DNA from: JBBRWV01 sp038248985
GTDB taxonomy: Bacteria > Planctomycetota > Phycisphaerae > WQYP01
Direction: 5' to 3'
Assembly: GCA_038248985.1 (NCBI GenBank)
Contig: JBBRWV010000113.1
Coordinates: 1-12,405 of the forward strand
DNA: 12,405 nucleotides
The notes below the pieces were generated by a model, which worked only from the letters and a program-made list of their open reading frames with translations, did no database searches and was not told the origin of the DNA. Made by a program: the position numbers and the translations under genes. Shown piece by piece: positions 5,885 through 12,405 of this stretch (the first letter of the stretch is position 1; each line of letters starts with the position of its first letter).

Positions 5885-6763
5885 ATGCAGCGTTTCCTGT
5901 CCCCCCACGAACTGGCCCAGACCGTCGGCGTCAGCGAGTCGTCAGTCAAACGCTGGGTCGATGAGGGCCGGCTGACCGTGACCCGAACCATTGGCGGACA
6001 TCGGCGCATCGGGTTGCGTGAGGCCCTGCGCTTCATCCGCGAAACGCGTTTGCCGGTAGTGGATCCACAGCCCTTGGGCGTCCCGGATCTGGTGCATCTC
6101 AAGCCGAGCCCAGCTCCCGATGCCGACGCAGCGCTCCAGGAGGCCCTCCTGGCGGGGCGTGGCGAGGAAGTCCGGGGTCTGACGCTGGCGATGTACCTGA
6201 GTGGGCGCGATGTCGCGGGAATCTGCGACGGACCGCTCACTGCGGCTCTGCACCGCGTTGGCATGCTCTGGAAGGAAGGGCCCGCCGGAATCCATCGAGA
6301 GCACCGCTCCACGGAACTCTGTGCCCAGACGCTCTACTACCTCGGAGCCCTGTTGCCGACGCCGCAGACTCAGGCTCCCCTCGCCCTCGGCGGGGCGCTG
6401 GAATCCGATCCTTACCTGCTGCCGTCATTGATGGTGGCCACGACTCTGGCCTCATTGGGCTGGCGTGCGATGAACCTGGGACCGAACCTGCCGTTCGACG
6501 CCCTCCTGGCCGCAGTCGACCTTCATTCTCCGGACCTGGTGTGGCTTTCCTGCAGCGTTCCCGTCCTTCCCGAGCAGCACACGCGCGCCCTGCGGAAGGC
6601 GGCGCGGGTTCTGGACGATCGCGGTGTGGAGTTGGTCGTCGGCGGGCGAGGCTGGTTGCCTGCGTCTATTTCGCAGTCCCCCCTCCAGACGGTGCGATTC
6701 ATCCGCACGATGCGCGAACTGGCCGCCTTCGCCGAGGGATTACGCATCGGGGAGAAGAAGTGA
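5885..6763 (+). CDS. MerR-family regulator with a CarH/LitR-like B12-binding-type domain lacking the ligand His
   Basis: A 292-residue transcription factor. Residues 4-41 form a MerR-type winged helix (LSPHELAQTVGVSESSVKRW, then GRLTVTRTIGGHRRI). Residues 80-155 are the helical B12-cap region and contain W129, nine residues, then E139-H140. This is the W-x9-EH motif of CarH photoreceptors, which contacts the adenosyl group. Residues 165-290 are a Rossmann-like B12-binding domain (NLGPNLPFDALLAAV, then VVGGRG). The cobalamin motif DxHxxG is here D175-P-Y177-L-L-P180: the metal-ligating His is Tyr and the Gly is Pro. Cobalamin, if bound, cannot be His-ligated in the usual way. AAGGA lies seven bases before the ATG. 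It is divergent from the fasciclin gene with shared 9-mer operators, so it is probably a repressor of that gene and of itself. The signal is unknown: light, cobalamin, heme or none. Confidence 0.85.
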   Translation: MQRFLSPHELAQTVGVSESSVKRWVDEGRLTVTRTIGGHRRIGLREALRFIRETRLPVVDPQPLGVPDLVHLKPSPAPDADAALQEALLAGRGEEVRGLTLAMYLSGRDVAGICDGPLTAALHRVGMLWKEGPAGIHREHRSTELCAQTLYYLGALLPTPQTQAPLALGGALESDPYLLPSLMVATTLASLGWRAMNLGPNLPFDALLAAVDLHSPDLVWLSCSVPVLPEQHTRALRKAARVLDDRGVELVVGGRGWLPASISQSPLQTVRFIRTMRELAAFAEGLRIGEKK

Positions 6764-6896
6764 GCCCCAAAGTTGAACGGTAGGCTCCCATGGACAGTAC
6801 TCCGTTGCTCCCATGCCCTTGAGCCCAAATATTTTCGGCAACTTCCGCAGTATGTGCCCAACCACGTCGCGTCTCACGCTCTGCTGGAAACGTGCG

Positions 6897-7163
6897 TTAC
6901 CCGTTCTGCAGCTCGTCCGCTTCCGCGGCAATCGATTCCACCGCTTGCGCGATTTCCTGTGCCGCCTTGTTCGCCTCCTCCGACGCCGGGACGCCTCCCG
7001 TCGTCGCCCGGCTCGTTTCCTCCGCGGCGCTGCTGATCTGCTGCGACGCTGTCGCCACGTTCTGCAATGCCTTGAGAGACTCCTCAGCACCCCGGCTGAT
7101 CTCCTCCACGCCCGTCTGCACCTGGGTCATGTCCTTGGCACTGCCCGGTTTTTCGATTCGCCC
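6897..7163 (-). pseudogene. C-terminal fragment of a methyl-accepting chemotaxis protein
   Basis: About 88 codons, with an ATG at 7130 (77 residues) and 11 further open codons up to an in-frame TGA at 7164-7166. The sequence is heptad-like and rich in Ala, Glu and Ser: VEEISRGAEESLKALQNV, ATASQQISSAAEETSRAT, then SEEANKAAQEIAQAVESI. This is the descending coiled-coil arm and methylation region of chemoreceptor signalling domains. The hairpin tip that binds CheA/CheW, the membrane segments and the sensor are all absent, and no receptor-like sequence continues upstream. GGVP interrupts the helix and may mark an internal deletion. There is no clear ribosome site. It is best read as a remnant left by recombination; expression as a small coiled-coil protein cannot be excluded. 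The 133 bases between it and the regulator gene hold nothing I can name. Confidence 0.65.
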
Positions 7164-7195
7164 TCAACGTTGTGTTCGCCTCGTCCGCTAAACTG

Positions 7196-7774
7196 CTACA
7201 CCTTCAGCCAGCCACGAAACGCCCGGACCCCGTAGTAGGATTCCGCCCCGTTGTGATACAGGAAAACCGTGCCGAAGCGGCGATCACAAAAAAGGGCCCC
7301 GCCCAACTCCCGAATGGCCGACGGTGTCTTCACCCAACTTGACGTCTTCGTGTCAAACTCGCCAAGTTCCTGCAACTCGCGATATTGCTCCTGCGTCAAC
7401 AGCTCGATCCCCATGGCTTCCGCCATACCCATTGCGGAATCCTTCGGCTTATGTTCCTTCCTTGTCTCAAGCGCTTCACGGTCGTAACAAATACTTCTGC
7501 GGCCCTTGGGGCTCTCCTCTGAACAATCAAAAAAAACGTATTCGCCCGTCTTGTTGTCCAGTCCCACAACATCCGGCTCGCCGCCGGTTCTTTCCATTTC
7601 GTAAACCGACCAGAGCTTCTCTGCCTGCGCCTCAAGCCGTGCTTGCACCTTGGCCCATTCCATCCTCTTATGGAGCCTCAGGTTCTTTTGAAAACGATCG
7701 CTCAATGTGCCGAGCAGTTCTCCCCTCAACTCGGGCGTCAACGTCTTCTTCTTACTCGTATCTGTCTTGGCCAT
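7196..7774 (-). CDS. DUF4256 domain-containing protein
   Basis: A 192-residue soluble protein matching the DUF4256 family over its whole length. Landmarks in order are KTLTPELRGELLGTL, MEWAKVQARLEAQAEKLWS, MERTGGEPDVVGLDNKTGEY, DCSEESPKGRRSICYDREAL, MGIELLTQEQYRELQ, FDTKTSSWVKTP, RELGGALFCDRRFG, and HNGAESYYGVRAFRG at the C-terminus. I chose the ATG at 7774, which has GGAG at 7784-7787 nine bases upstream. A TTG five codons earlier would place that GGAG inside the gene. The biochemical function is unknown for the family. The conserved Cys, His, Asp and Glu residues could form an active or metal site, but that is speculation. The gene stands alone: the neighbours give no functional clue, and no signal peptide or membrane segment is seen. 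Confidence 0.9.
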   Translation of the reverse strand: MAKTDTSKKKTLTPELRGELLGTLSDRFQKNLRLHKRMEWAKVQARLEAQAEKLWSVYEMERTGGEPDVVGLDNKTGEYVFFDCSEESPKGRRSICYDREALETRKEHKPKDSAMGMAEAMGIELLTQEQYRELQELGEFDTKTSSWVKTPSAIRELGGALFCDRRFGTVFLYHNGAESYYGVRAFRGWLKV

Positions 7775-8255
7775 GGACCAATACTCCAAAATAAAACGCG
7801 CTCAAATCACCACATTCACTGGCCGCGCCGGCTAGCTGCCGTCGGCCGCCAACCACGCAACCACCGCGGAAAGCGGACCCGGCATCTTCGCCCAACGCTC
7901 CCCTGCGACGATCATCGAACCGCCTGGAATTATACCCCGCACCGAAAGGCTAGAAATACTGGCCTCACAAAATTGGATTATTATTGCATTCAACCCCAAC
8001 GCCGCGTAATATTTTCTTCGATATCAAGCCTCGCCGCCGTCCTGCTCGTCTCCCCGACAGCTTGTAGCTGGAGCGCCCCACTCTCCGGCATCACGGCGGC
8101 ATTTTTATGCGCGGCGCGCCTCTACCTTGCAACATATCCAAACCACCCGCACTTCCCGACACCCCGCCACCCCACAGCGCGCAACGCCCCCGCGCACCGC
8201 CTTGGCTCAACCGCCGGTTGCGCAAAACTCCGCTCTACTTATCGAAACCTGACCT
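7775..8255. other. Intergenic stretch of about 480 bases with no supported gene
   Basis: This lies between the starts of the DUF4256 gene (minus) and the end of the small beta-rich protein gene (minus). I see no RNA gene, long repeat, terminator or convincing promoter. One plus-strand reading, SSISSLAAVLLVSPTACSWS (about 8012-8071), looks faintly like a lipoprotein signal. It has no start codon and is followed by low-complexity Pro/His/Thr sequence, so I do not call it. Confidence 0.5.
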
Positions 8256-8741
8256 TTACGTATACGACATTTGCACATCGAACTGTGCATCATTATTCGT
8301 CACCGCCAAGGCTGTATTCACGAGCCCGCCACCCGAGTAGGGGTTTCCCGTCTTAAGGCGAACACTCTGCGTACTCGGAAAAAGAACAAAGTAGGTAACC
8401 GTCGGATCAAGAGGAACGCCCGTGAAGGTAAATGTGCGCGAATACGTGCTGCTGCCAAACATCCCGCTTCCATCGGTGGTTGCCACGTCACTCGTTGCAA
8501 GACTGCCCGTTCCCGTGCTCAGGTCTGAGCTGGAGGGAATGGACGTATAAATATACGCCGTTGTTGCCCGGCCGGTGGTGCTGGAGGAAGGATACCCAAT
8601 ACTTACACTCGCCAAGCTCACGGATGTCGCCGCCCCCGGACTGCCGACACCATTCGGACCCGGAACATTCGGCGTAAAACTCTGCCCGTAACAACTGTTC
8701 GTTCCAGAAGCAGCAAAACTTCCCACGGAGAATGTTGTCAT
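8256..8741 (-). CDS. Ser/Thr/Gly-rich beta-sandwich-like protein, unrecognised family
   Basis: A 161-residue protein with no function I can assign. I chose the ATG at 8741, which has AAGGGA at 8748-8753, six bases upstream; a TTG five codons earlier lacks that support. The composition is Ser, Thr and Gly-rich with alternating beta-like strands: AASGTNSCYGQSFTPN, VSLASVSIGYPS, TTAYIYTSIPS, RTFTFTGVPLDPTVTYFVLF and FDVQMSYT. The order QSFTP, then an IY strand, then a TVTYFVLF strand, and a GGGL loop recalls the 'choice-of-anchor' domains of surface or PEP-CTERM-type proteins. No signal peptide, anchor or sorting tail is present. The gene lies 79 bases after the kinase gene on the same strand and could be co-transcribed with it. 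The single Cys in the N-terminal region is unremarkable. Confidence 0.7.
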   Translation of the reverse strand: MTTFSVGSFAASGTNSCYGQSFTPNVPGPNGVGSPGAATSVSLASVSIGYPSSSTTGRATTAYIYTSIPSSSDLSTGTGSLATSDVATTDGSGMFGSSTYSRTFTFTGVPLDPTVTYFVLFPSTQSVRLKTGNPYSGGGLVNTALAVTNNDAQFDVQMSYT

Positions 8742-8820
8742 CGCAATTCCCTTCAAAAAGAAAGTGTGGATAGAAACTCAACATCTTTGCAGTAGCGGTC
8801 TTTTCCCGCACTCGTTCACG

Positions 8821-11800
8821 TTACTTTGGCAAAACGGCCGCACCCTCCCGGGTCTTTTCTTCCAGAAATTTAAGCCATAGCTTTTCCGTCAACGTCAAAT
8901 CCGTGCGGCCTGCCAGCGCGGTACGCAACTCAGCATACGCCGCCGCAAACTCATTGAGCCGCGCATGACACCGCGCTAACGCCAGCGACGGCACCTTCCC
9001 CCCCAAACTCCGGCTCCGCCTGAACCCCTCCGCCGCCAATCGATCCGCACCGCAAAATTCCCACCACCGTGCGATTACCAGCAACGCATCTCCATCCACC
9101 GCCCCGTGCTGCGCCTTCCCAAACGCCAAATTGGCCTCCGCACTAATTTTTCTCTCCAGCTCCGGACGACCAAATTTCCAGGCCCGCACGCTCCCTTCCC
9201 CTCCTCCCGTAACCAGAATCCGATGATCCTCCGTCCCATCCATGCACAGCGACGACGAGGGAACATCATCCAATCGCCGGACTTCCACACCCCGCTGCAT
9301 ATCCCACACCCGCAGGCTTGCATCCTTTGCCACCGACGCCAGCATCCGATCATTCGCCAGCGGGGAAATCCCAACCACCTGCGCCGAATGTCCCAACAAC
9401 ACTGCACGCGCCTTGCCCGTTTCACTGTTGCCTATTCGAATCCCCGGGCGCAAATTCTCTTCGTAAGCAAAACTCTCGCGGCCTTGTGCGGCCACTATCG
9501 TCGGCCCGCCCTGAACCGCCTGCAATGTCCTCACCGGGGCTTTCAGTGAATCCAAACGATACACCCGCCCCTCGATGTCCGTGGCCAAAATGGCCCCATT
9601 GGGCAGCTCCACCAGCCCCGTAAGCGTCGCCTCCGACAGCTTTATCGTTTGGATCACCTTGTTTTGCCGCAAATCCCAGACATCCAGCTCCGCAGGGCTC
9701 CTCCCCACAACCATCGTGTGCCAATCCTTCAGAACAACAATCTGCTGGATCGATGCTTTATCGTCGTAAGCAAACTGGCGATGTTCCAGCGTCTCCAAAT
9801 CCCAAACAACCATCGGCCCTATCCCCATGCCCCCAAACACCAAACGACCATCCGGCGACATCGCGATGCAATTGAGGCCCGTGTCGCACTCAAAACGATA
9901 AAGCTCAATTCCCGAAGCCACATCCCACACGCGGGCCGTGTTGTCCCTCGCTACGCTAAAGGCCAGCTCTCCGCTGCGCCCCACAACCGCAAAACGAACA
10001 TCACGCGTATGGCCCACAAAATCCTGCCGCTCCAGCGATGCGCCCAGGTACCACAGCGACAGCTTCCCCCCTTCGTCCCCCTGCAGCAAAATCTTCTGAT
10101 CGCTTGAAACGGCGAATTGCTGTACTCCCTTCGCCGCAATCGAGAGTTGTACCGTTTCCAATGCCGGATCAAAAATACTGATCTGGCCCGCAAACACGCT
10201 CGCGATCTGGTGCGGCCCGACAAACTCAAAATGGCGGCCCACACGCTTCTGAATCGCCGAGAGACGAACCCCGTCGCTCACCCGCGTCACCACCAACTGC
10301 TGGCTCTCCCTCGAAATCAGTTGCTGACCATCCGGCGAAAAAGCCAGGCAATAGGCTTGATTTTCTTCACGCGGATAACTTCGCAGAAACTCACCCGAGG
10401 GAATCTTCCAGAGTTTCACCTCTTTCATGCCCCCCGTCGCCAGAACTCCCTCCCGCGAAATCGCCCCCGCGTGAAACCCCTCTCCGTCAATAAATCGATA
10501 CGGCTCCCCTTTTGAGCCCACCGGCCATATGTGCGTTCCTGCAACGAGATATTTGTCATCGGCTGAGAAAACCAGCGGTACCGCTCCCGGCAGTTGCGTA
10601 GACAAAAGCTCCGCCCCCGTGGCCGTCTCCCAAACCTTCAGCTTCCCACCCACCGCCGTGGAAGCCGCTATCACACCATCATGCGACACCGCCACTCCCA
10701 CAATGGTGCCCTTATGGTCTATACGAAACCTCTCCGCTCCTGTAACCAAATCCCATACCCGCACCATTCCATCGTTTCCCCCGCTGATCGCACCCAATCC
10801 GTCCGGCAAAAATACCACCGCACCTACCATCCCCGTTGACTCACTCTGCCACTCCCGAATAGCCCGCTTCTGCCGAACATCCGCCTCCCACACACCCAAC
10901 TCCGCCGGCAACGTCGGCTCCCCAAACGACTCCAGCCTGTTCCACGCCGTATTGTAAATTGCCCGCGCCTCCGGCACGCGCGCACTCAGCAACAACGCAT
11001 CCGCCTGCGCCATCATCGAATCCGTCAACCGCATCTCCGCGTCCCGCGCATTGGCCTTGGCAATGATCGCCTGCCGCGCCGTCGCAATGATCCCAACAGT
11101 CAGCGTCAGAATAATTCCCGCCACCGTGCCCACCAGCGATCGGTGCCGCCGCACAAACTTGCGCGATCGGTATGCCATGCTCGGTCGCCGCGCCTGAATC
11201 GGGTTGTCCGTCAGATAACAGCGGATGTCATTGCTGAATTCCTCAACCGTCGCATACCTCCGCGCCGATACCTTGTCCAACGCCTTCCCCACAATCGTAT
11301 CGATATCCCCCCGAAATTGCTGATCGATCGAACTCAACGGCGAAATCTCGCTCATGCAAATCATGTGCATCGCTTCCAGCGGCTTGTCGATCGGCGGCGT
11401 ATAAGGCCGCCGCCCCGTCAATAGCTCATACGCAATTATTCCCAGCGAATAAATATCCGCCCGCACATCCACCTTCCCCGCGCTCGTCACCTGCTCAGGA
11501 CTCATATACGCCAGCGTTCCCAGCAGTTGCCCCGGCTGCGTCAATACCGACTCCAACCGATCCTCCACCTGCAACGCCAGCGAAAGCCCGAAATCCAGCA
11601 CCTTCGGCTCCCCCTGCGAATCCACCAGAATATTCGAAGGCTTCAAATCCCGATGAATCACCCCATGCTCATGCGCATACTGAATCGCGGCGCACACCTT
11701 AAGCAATAGCTCCAACCGCTGCCGACTGCTCAGCTTCTCCTTCGCCGCGTACGCCGTCATCGGCAATCCGTCGATCAACTCCATCGCCATGAACGGCATC

Positions 11801-12192
11801 TTGCTCCCCCCGTTATTCGCTTCTCCCGCCGCATAAATCTGCGCGATCCCACGATGCTGCAACCGCCCCAGTACCTCCGCCTCCCGCTTGAATCGCCGCA
11901 ACGCATCCGGCCCCGCGCGCTGCGCCTTCAAAACCTTCAACGCCACCAGCCGTTTGGGATTCTCCTGCTCCGCACAGTAAACCACCCCCATCCCGCCCTC
12001 TCCCAGCAGGTACCGTATCTGAAACGATGCGATCGGCCCCGGGGCAATCTCCGAATTCAACTCCGTGGAAACCGCATTCGACGCCACAAACAACGACGCC
12101 GTCGAAACGCACGGCAACGGCTCAATCCCGCGCGCGGGTGTATCGAAAATATCGGACCCTGTACTCAGAGTGAACTCCCGCTGACAACCCAA
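8821..12192 (-). CDS. Membrane-anchored Ser/Thr protein kinase with C-terminal WD40 repeats
   Basis: A 1123-residue Hanks-type (PknB-like) kinase. The kinase domain covers about 57-330: glycine loop LLGEGGMGVVY, Lys86 in VALKVLK, Glu104 candidate in FKREAEVL, HRDLKPSN at 180-187, DFG at 200-202, SPEQ at 231-234 and DIYSLGIIAYELLTG. All catalytic residues are present, so it is probably active. A single membrane helix (about 353-372, LVGTVAGIILTLTVGIIATA) puts the kinase inside and the rest outside. Residues about 450-1040 carry many WD40 blades, ending in VRVWDLVTGAE, LKVWETATG, ARVWDVASG, LRVWDMQRG and similar. A helical TPR-like tail follows (1045-1115). The start is uncertain: no in-frame ATG precedes the glycine loop. 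I accept TTG 12192, close to an upstream in-frame stop, but see no Shine-Dalgarno. The substrate is unknown. Confidence 0.93.
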   Translation of the reverse strand: MGCQREFTLSTGSDIFDTPARGIEPLPCVSTASLFVASNAVSTELNSEIAPGPIASFQIRYLLGEGGMGVVYCAEQENPKRLVALKVLKAQRAGPDALRRFKREAEVLGRLQHRGIAQIYAAGEANNGGSKMPFMAMELIDGLPMTAYAAKEKLSSRQRLELLLKVCAAIQYAHEHGVIHRDLKPSNILVDSQGEPKVLDFGLSLALQVEDRLESVLTQPGQLLGTLAYMSPEQVTSAGKVDVRADIYSLGIIAYELLTGRRPYTPPIDKPLEAMHMICMSEISPLSSIDQQFRGDIDTIVGKALDKVSARRYATVEEFSNDIRCYLTDNPIQARRPSMAYRSRKFVRRHRSLVGTVAGIILTLTVGIIATARQAIIAKANARDAEMRLTDSMMAQADALLLSARVPEARAIYNTAWNRLESFGEPTLPAELGVWEADVRQKRAIREWQSESTGMVGAVVFLPDGLGAISGGNDGMVRVWDLVTGAERFRIDHKGTIVGVAVSHDGVIAASTAVGGKLKVWETATGAELLSTQLPGAVPLVFSADDKYLVAGTHIWPVGSKGEPYRFIDGEGFHAGAISREGVLATGGMKEVKLWKIPSGEFLRSYPREENQAYCLAFSPDGQQLISRESQQLVVTRVSDGVRLSAIQKRVGRHFEFVGPHQIASVFAGQISIFDPALETVQLSIAAKGVQQFAVSSDQKILLQGDEGGKLSLWYLGASLERQDFVGHTRDVRFAVVGRSGELAFSVARDNTARVWDVASGIELYRFECDTGLNCIAMSPDGRLVFGGMGIGPMVVWDLETLEHRQFAYDDKASIQQIVVLKDWHTMVVGRSPAELDVWDLRQNKVIQTIKLSEATLTGLVELPNGAILATDIEGRVYRLDSLKAPVRTLQAVQGGPTIVAAQGRESFAYEENLRPGIRIGNSETGKARAVLLGHSAQVVGISPLANDRMLASVAKDASLRVWDMQRGVEVRRLDDVPSSSLCMDGTEDHRILVTGGGEGSVRAWKFGRPELERKISAEANLAFGKAQHGAVDGDALLVIARWWEFCGADRLAAEGFRRSRSLGGKVPSLALARCHARLNEFAAAYAELRTALAGRTDLTLTEKLWLKFLEEKTREGAAVLPK

Positions 12193-12370
12193 AACAATAC
12201 CGTGGCTTTGCCCAGATCAAGGACGTGCCGGAACCATTATGACATCCACTGGCTCTGAAATGGAGCTAAGGGCCGGCGCATCAATAAATGTCAAATAATA
12301 TCATGTCAGAGGGGCCTGTGGTTCGATGCATTGAAAGGACTAATTACGACGCGGGCAAGGAGGCCTTAGG

Positions 12371-12405
12371 ATGGCGAATAAGTTTCAAGGACGATACGAG
12401 CCGCG
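12371..12405 (+). CDS. Start of a plus-strand gene, cut by the window edge
   Basis: An ATG at 12371 is preceded by a perfect AAGGAGG (12357-12363) with seven bases between. The visible peptide is MANKFQGRYEPR, open to the end of the window. Twelve residues are too few to identify a family. It is divergent from the kinase gene, with 178 bases between the two starts. That gap contains no promoter I would defend. Confidence 0.6.
   Translation, partial: MANKFQGRYEP

Noticed and set aside
6784..6815. GCTCCCATG repeated at 6784 and 6807
   Set aside because: A nine-base repeat with no inverted ends or transposase nearby; it could be chance and does not define a mobile element.
8795..8809. GCGG...CCGC hairpin between the kinase and the small protein gene
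   Set aside because: The stem is only four pairs and there is no T-run, so it does not qualify as a terminator.
12289..12294. Perfect TTGACA (minus strand) upstream of the kinase
   Set aside because: No acceptable -10 box lies 16-18 bases downstream, so a promoter cannot be claimed.
12288..12308. ATGTCA direct repeat upstream of the last gene
   Set aside because: Only six bases, in AT-rich DNA; too short to support an operator.
1..12405. CRISPR array, tRNA, rRNA or complete insertion sequence
   Set aside because: I saw no regularly spaced repeats, cloverleaf-like segments, rRNA-like sequence or transposase reading frames anywhere in the window.

Overview
This window most likely comes from a GC-rich bacterium of the Planctomycetota or wider PVC group. 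I base that on family resemblance only: a very large membrane-anchored Ser/Thr kinase with a WD40 tail, a small CC...CPxC protein of a type I associate with planctomycetes, and a MerR/B12-like regulator next to a secreted fasciclin protein. The species cannot be read from the sequence.

Layout. (1) 21-966, plus strand: a cyclodeaminase/cyclohydrolase-family protein and a small probable zinc-binding protein. (2) 1048-1722, plus strand: a gene graveyard. A short exported-protein gene with a one-base frameshift runs into a remnant of an acylneuraminate (CMP-sugar) cytidylyltransferase that lacks its N-terminus and an internal block. (3) 4733-1729, minus strand: a compact three-gene operon of SAM methyltransferase, FAD-dependent oxidoreductase and type III polyketide synthase. 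The gene content resembles phenolic-lipid pathways, in which a type III PKS makes an aromatic or pyrone ring that is then methylated and oxidised. (4) 5139-6763: a divergent pair, a secreted fasciclin-domain protein (minus) and a CarH/LitR-like MerR regulator (plus). The 209-base intergenic region holds two good sigma70-type promoters. Repeats of the 9-mer AAAACGTYC lie just downstream of both -10 boxes, which suggests that the regulator represses its neighbour and itself. The regulator keeps the W-x9-EH motif of light-sensing CarH proteins but has Tyr where the cobalamin-ligating His should be. (5) 6897-7774, minus strand: a chemotaxis-receptor C-terminal fragment and an intact DUF4256 protein. 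(6) 8256-12192, minus strand: a small beta-rich Ser/Thr/Gly-rich protein downstream of a 1123-residue kinase-WD40 protein. (7) 12371 to the end: the first codons of another plus-strand gene.

The plus strand is markedly C-rich and G-poor across most of the window whichever strand is coding. The block from about 5139 to 6763 breaks this pattern, so it may have a different history. The strongest candidate for an undescribed system is the regulator-operator-fasciclin module. The PKS operon is the clearest metabolic unit.
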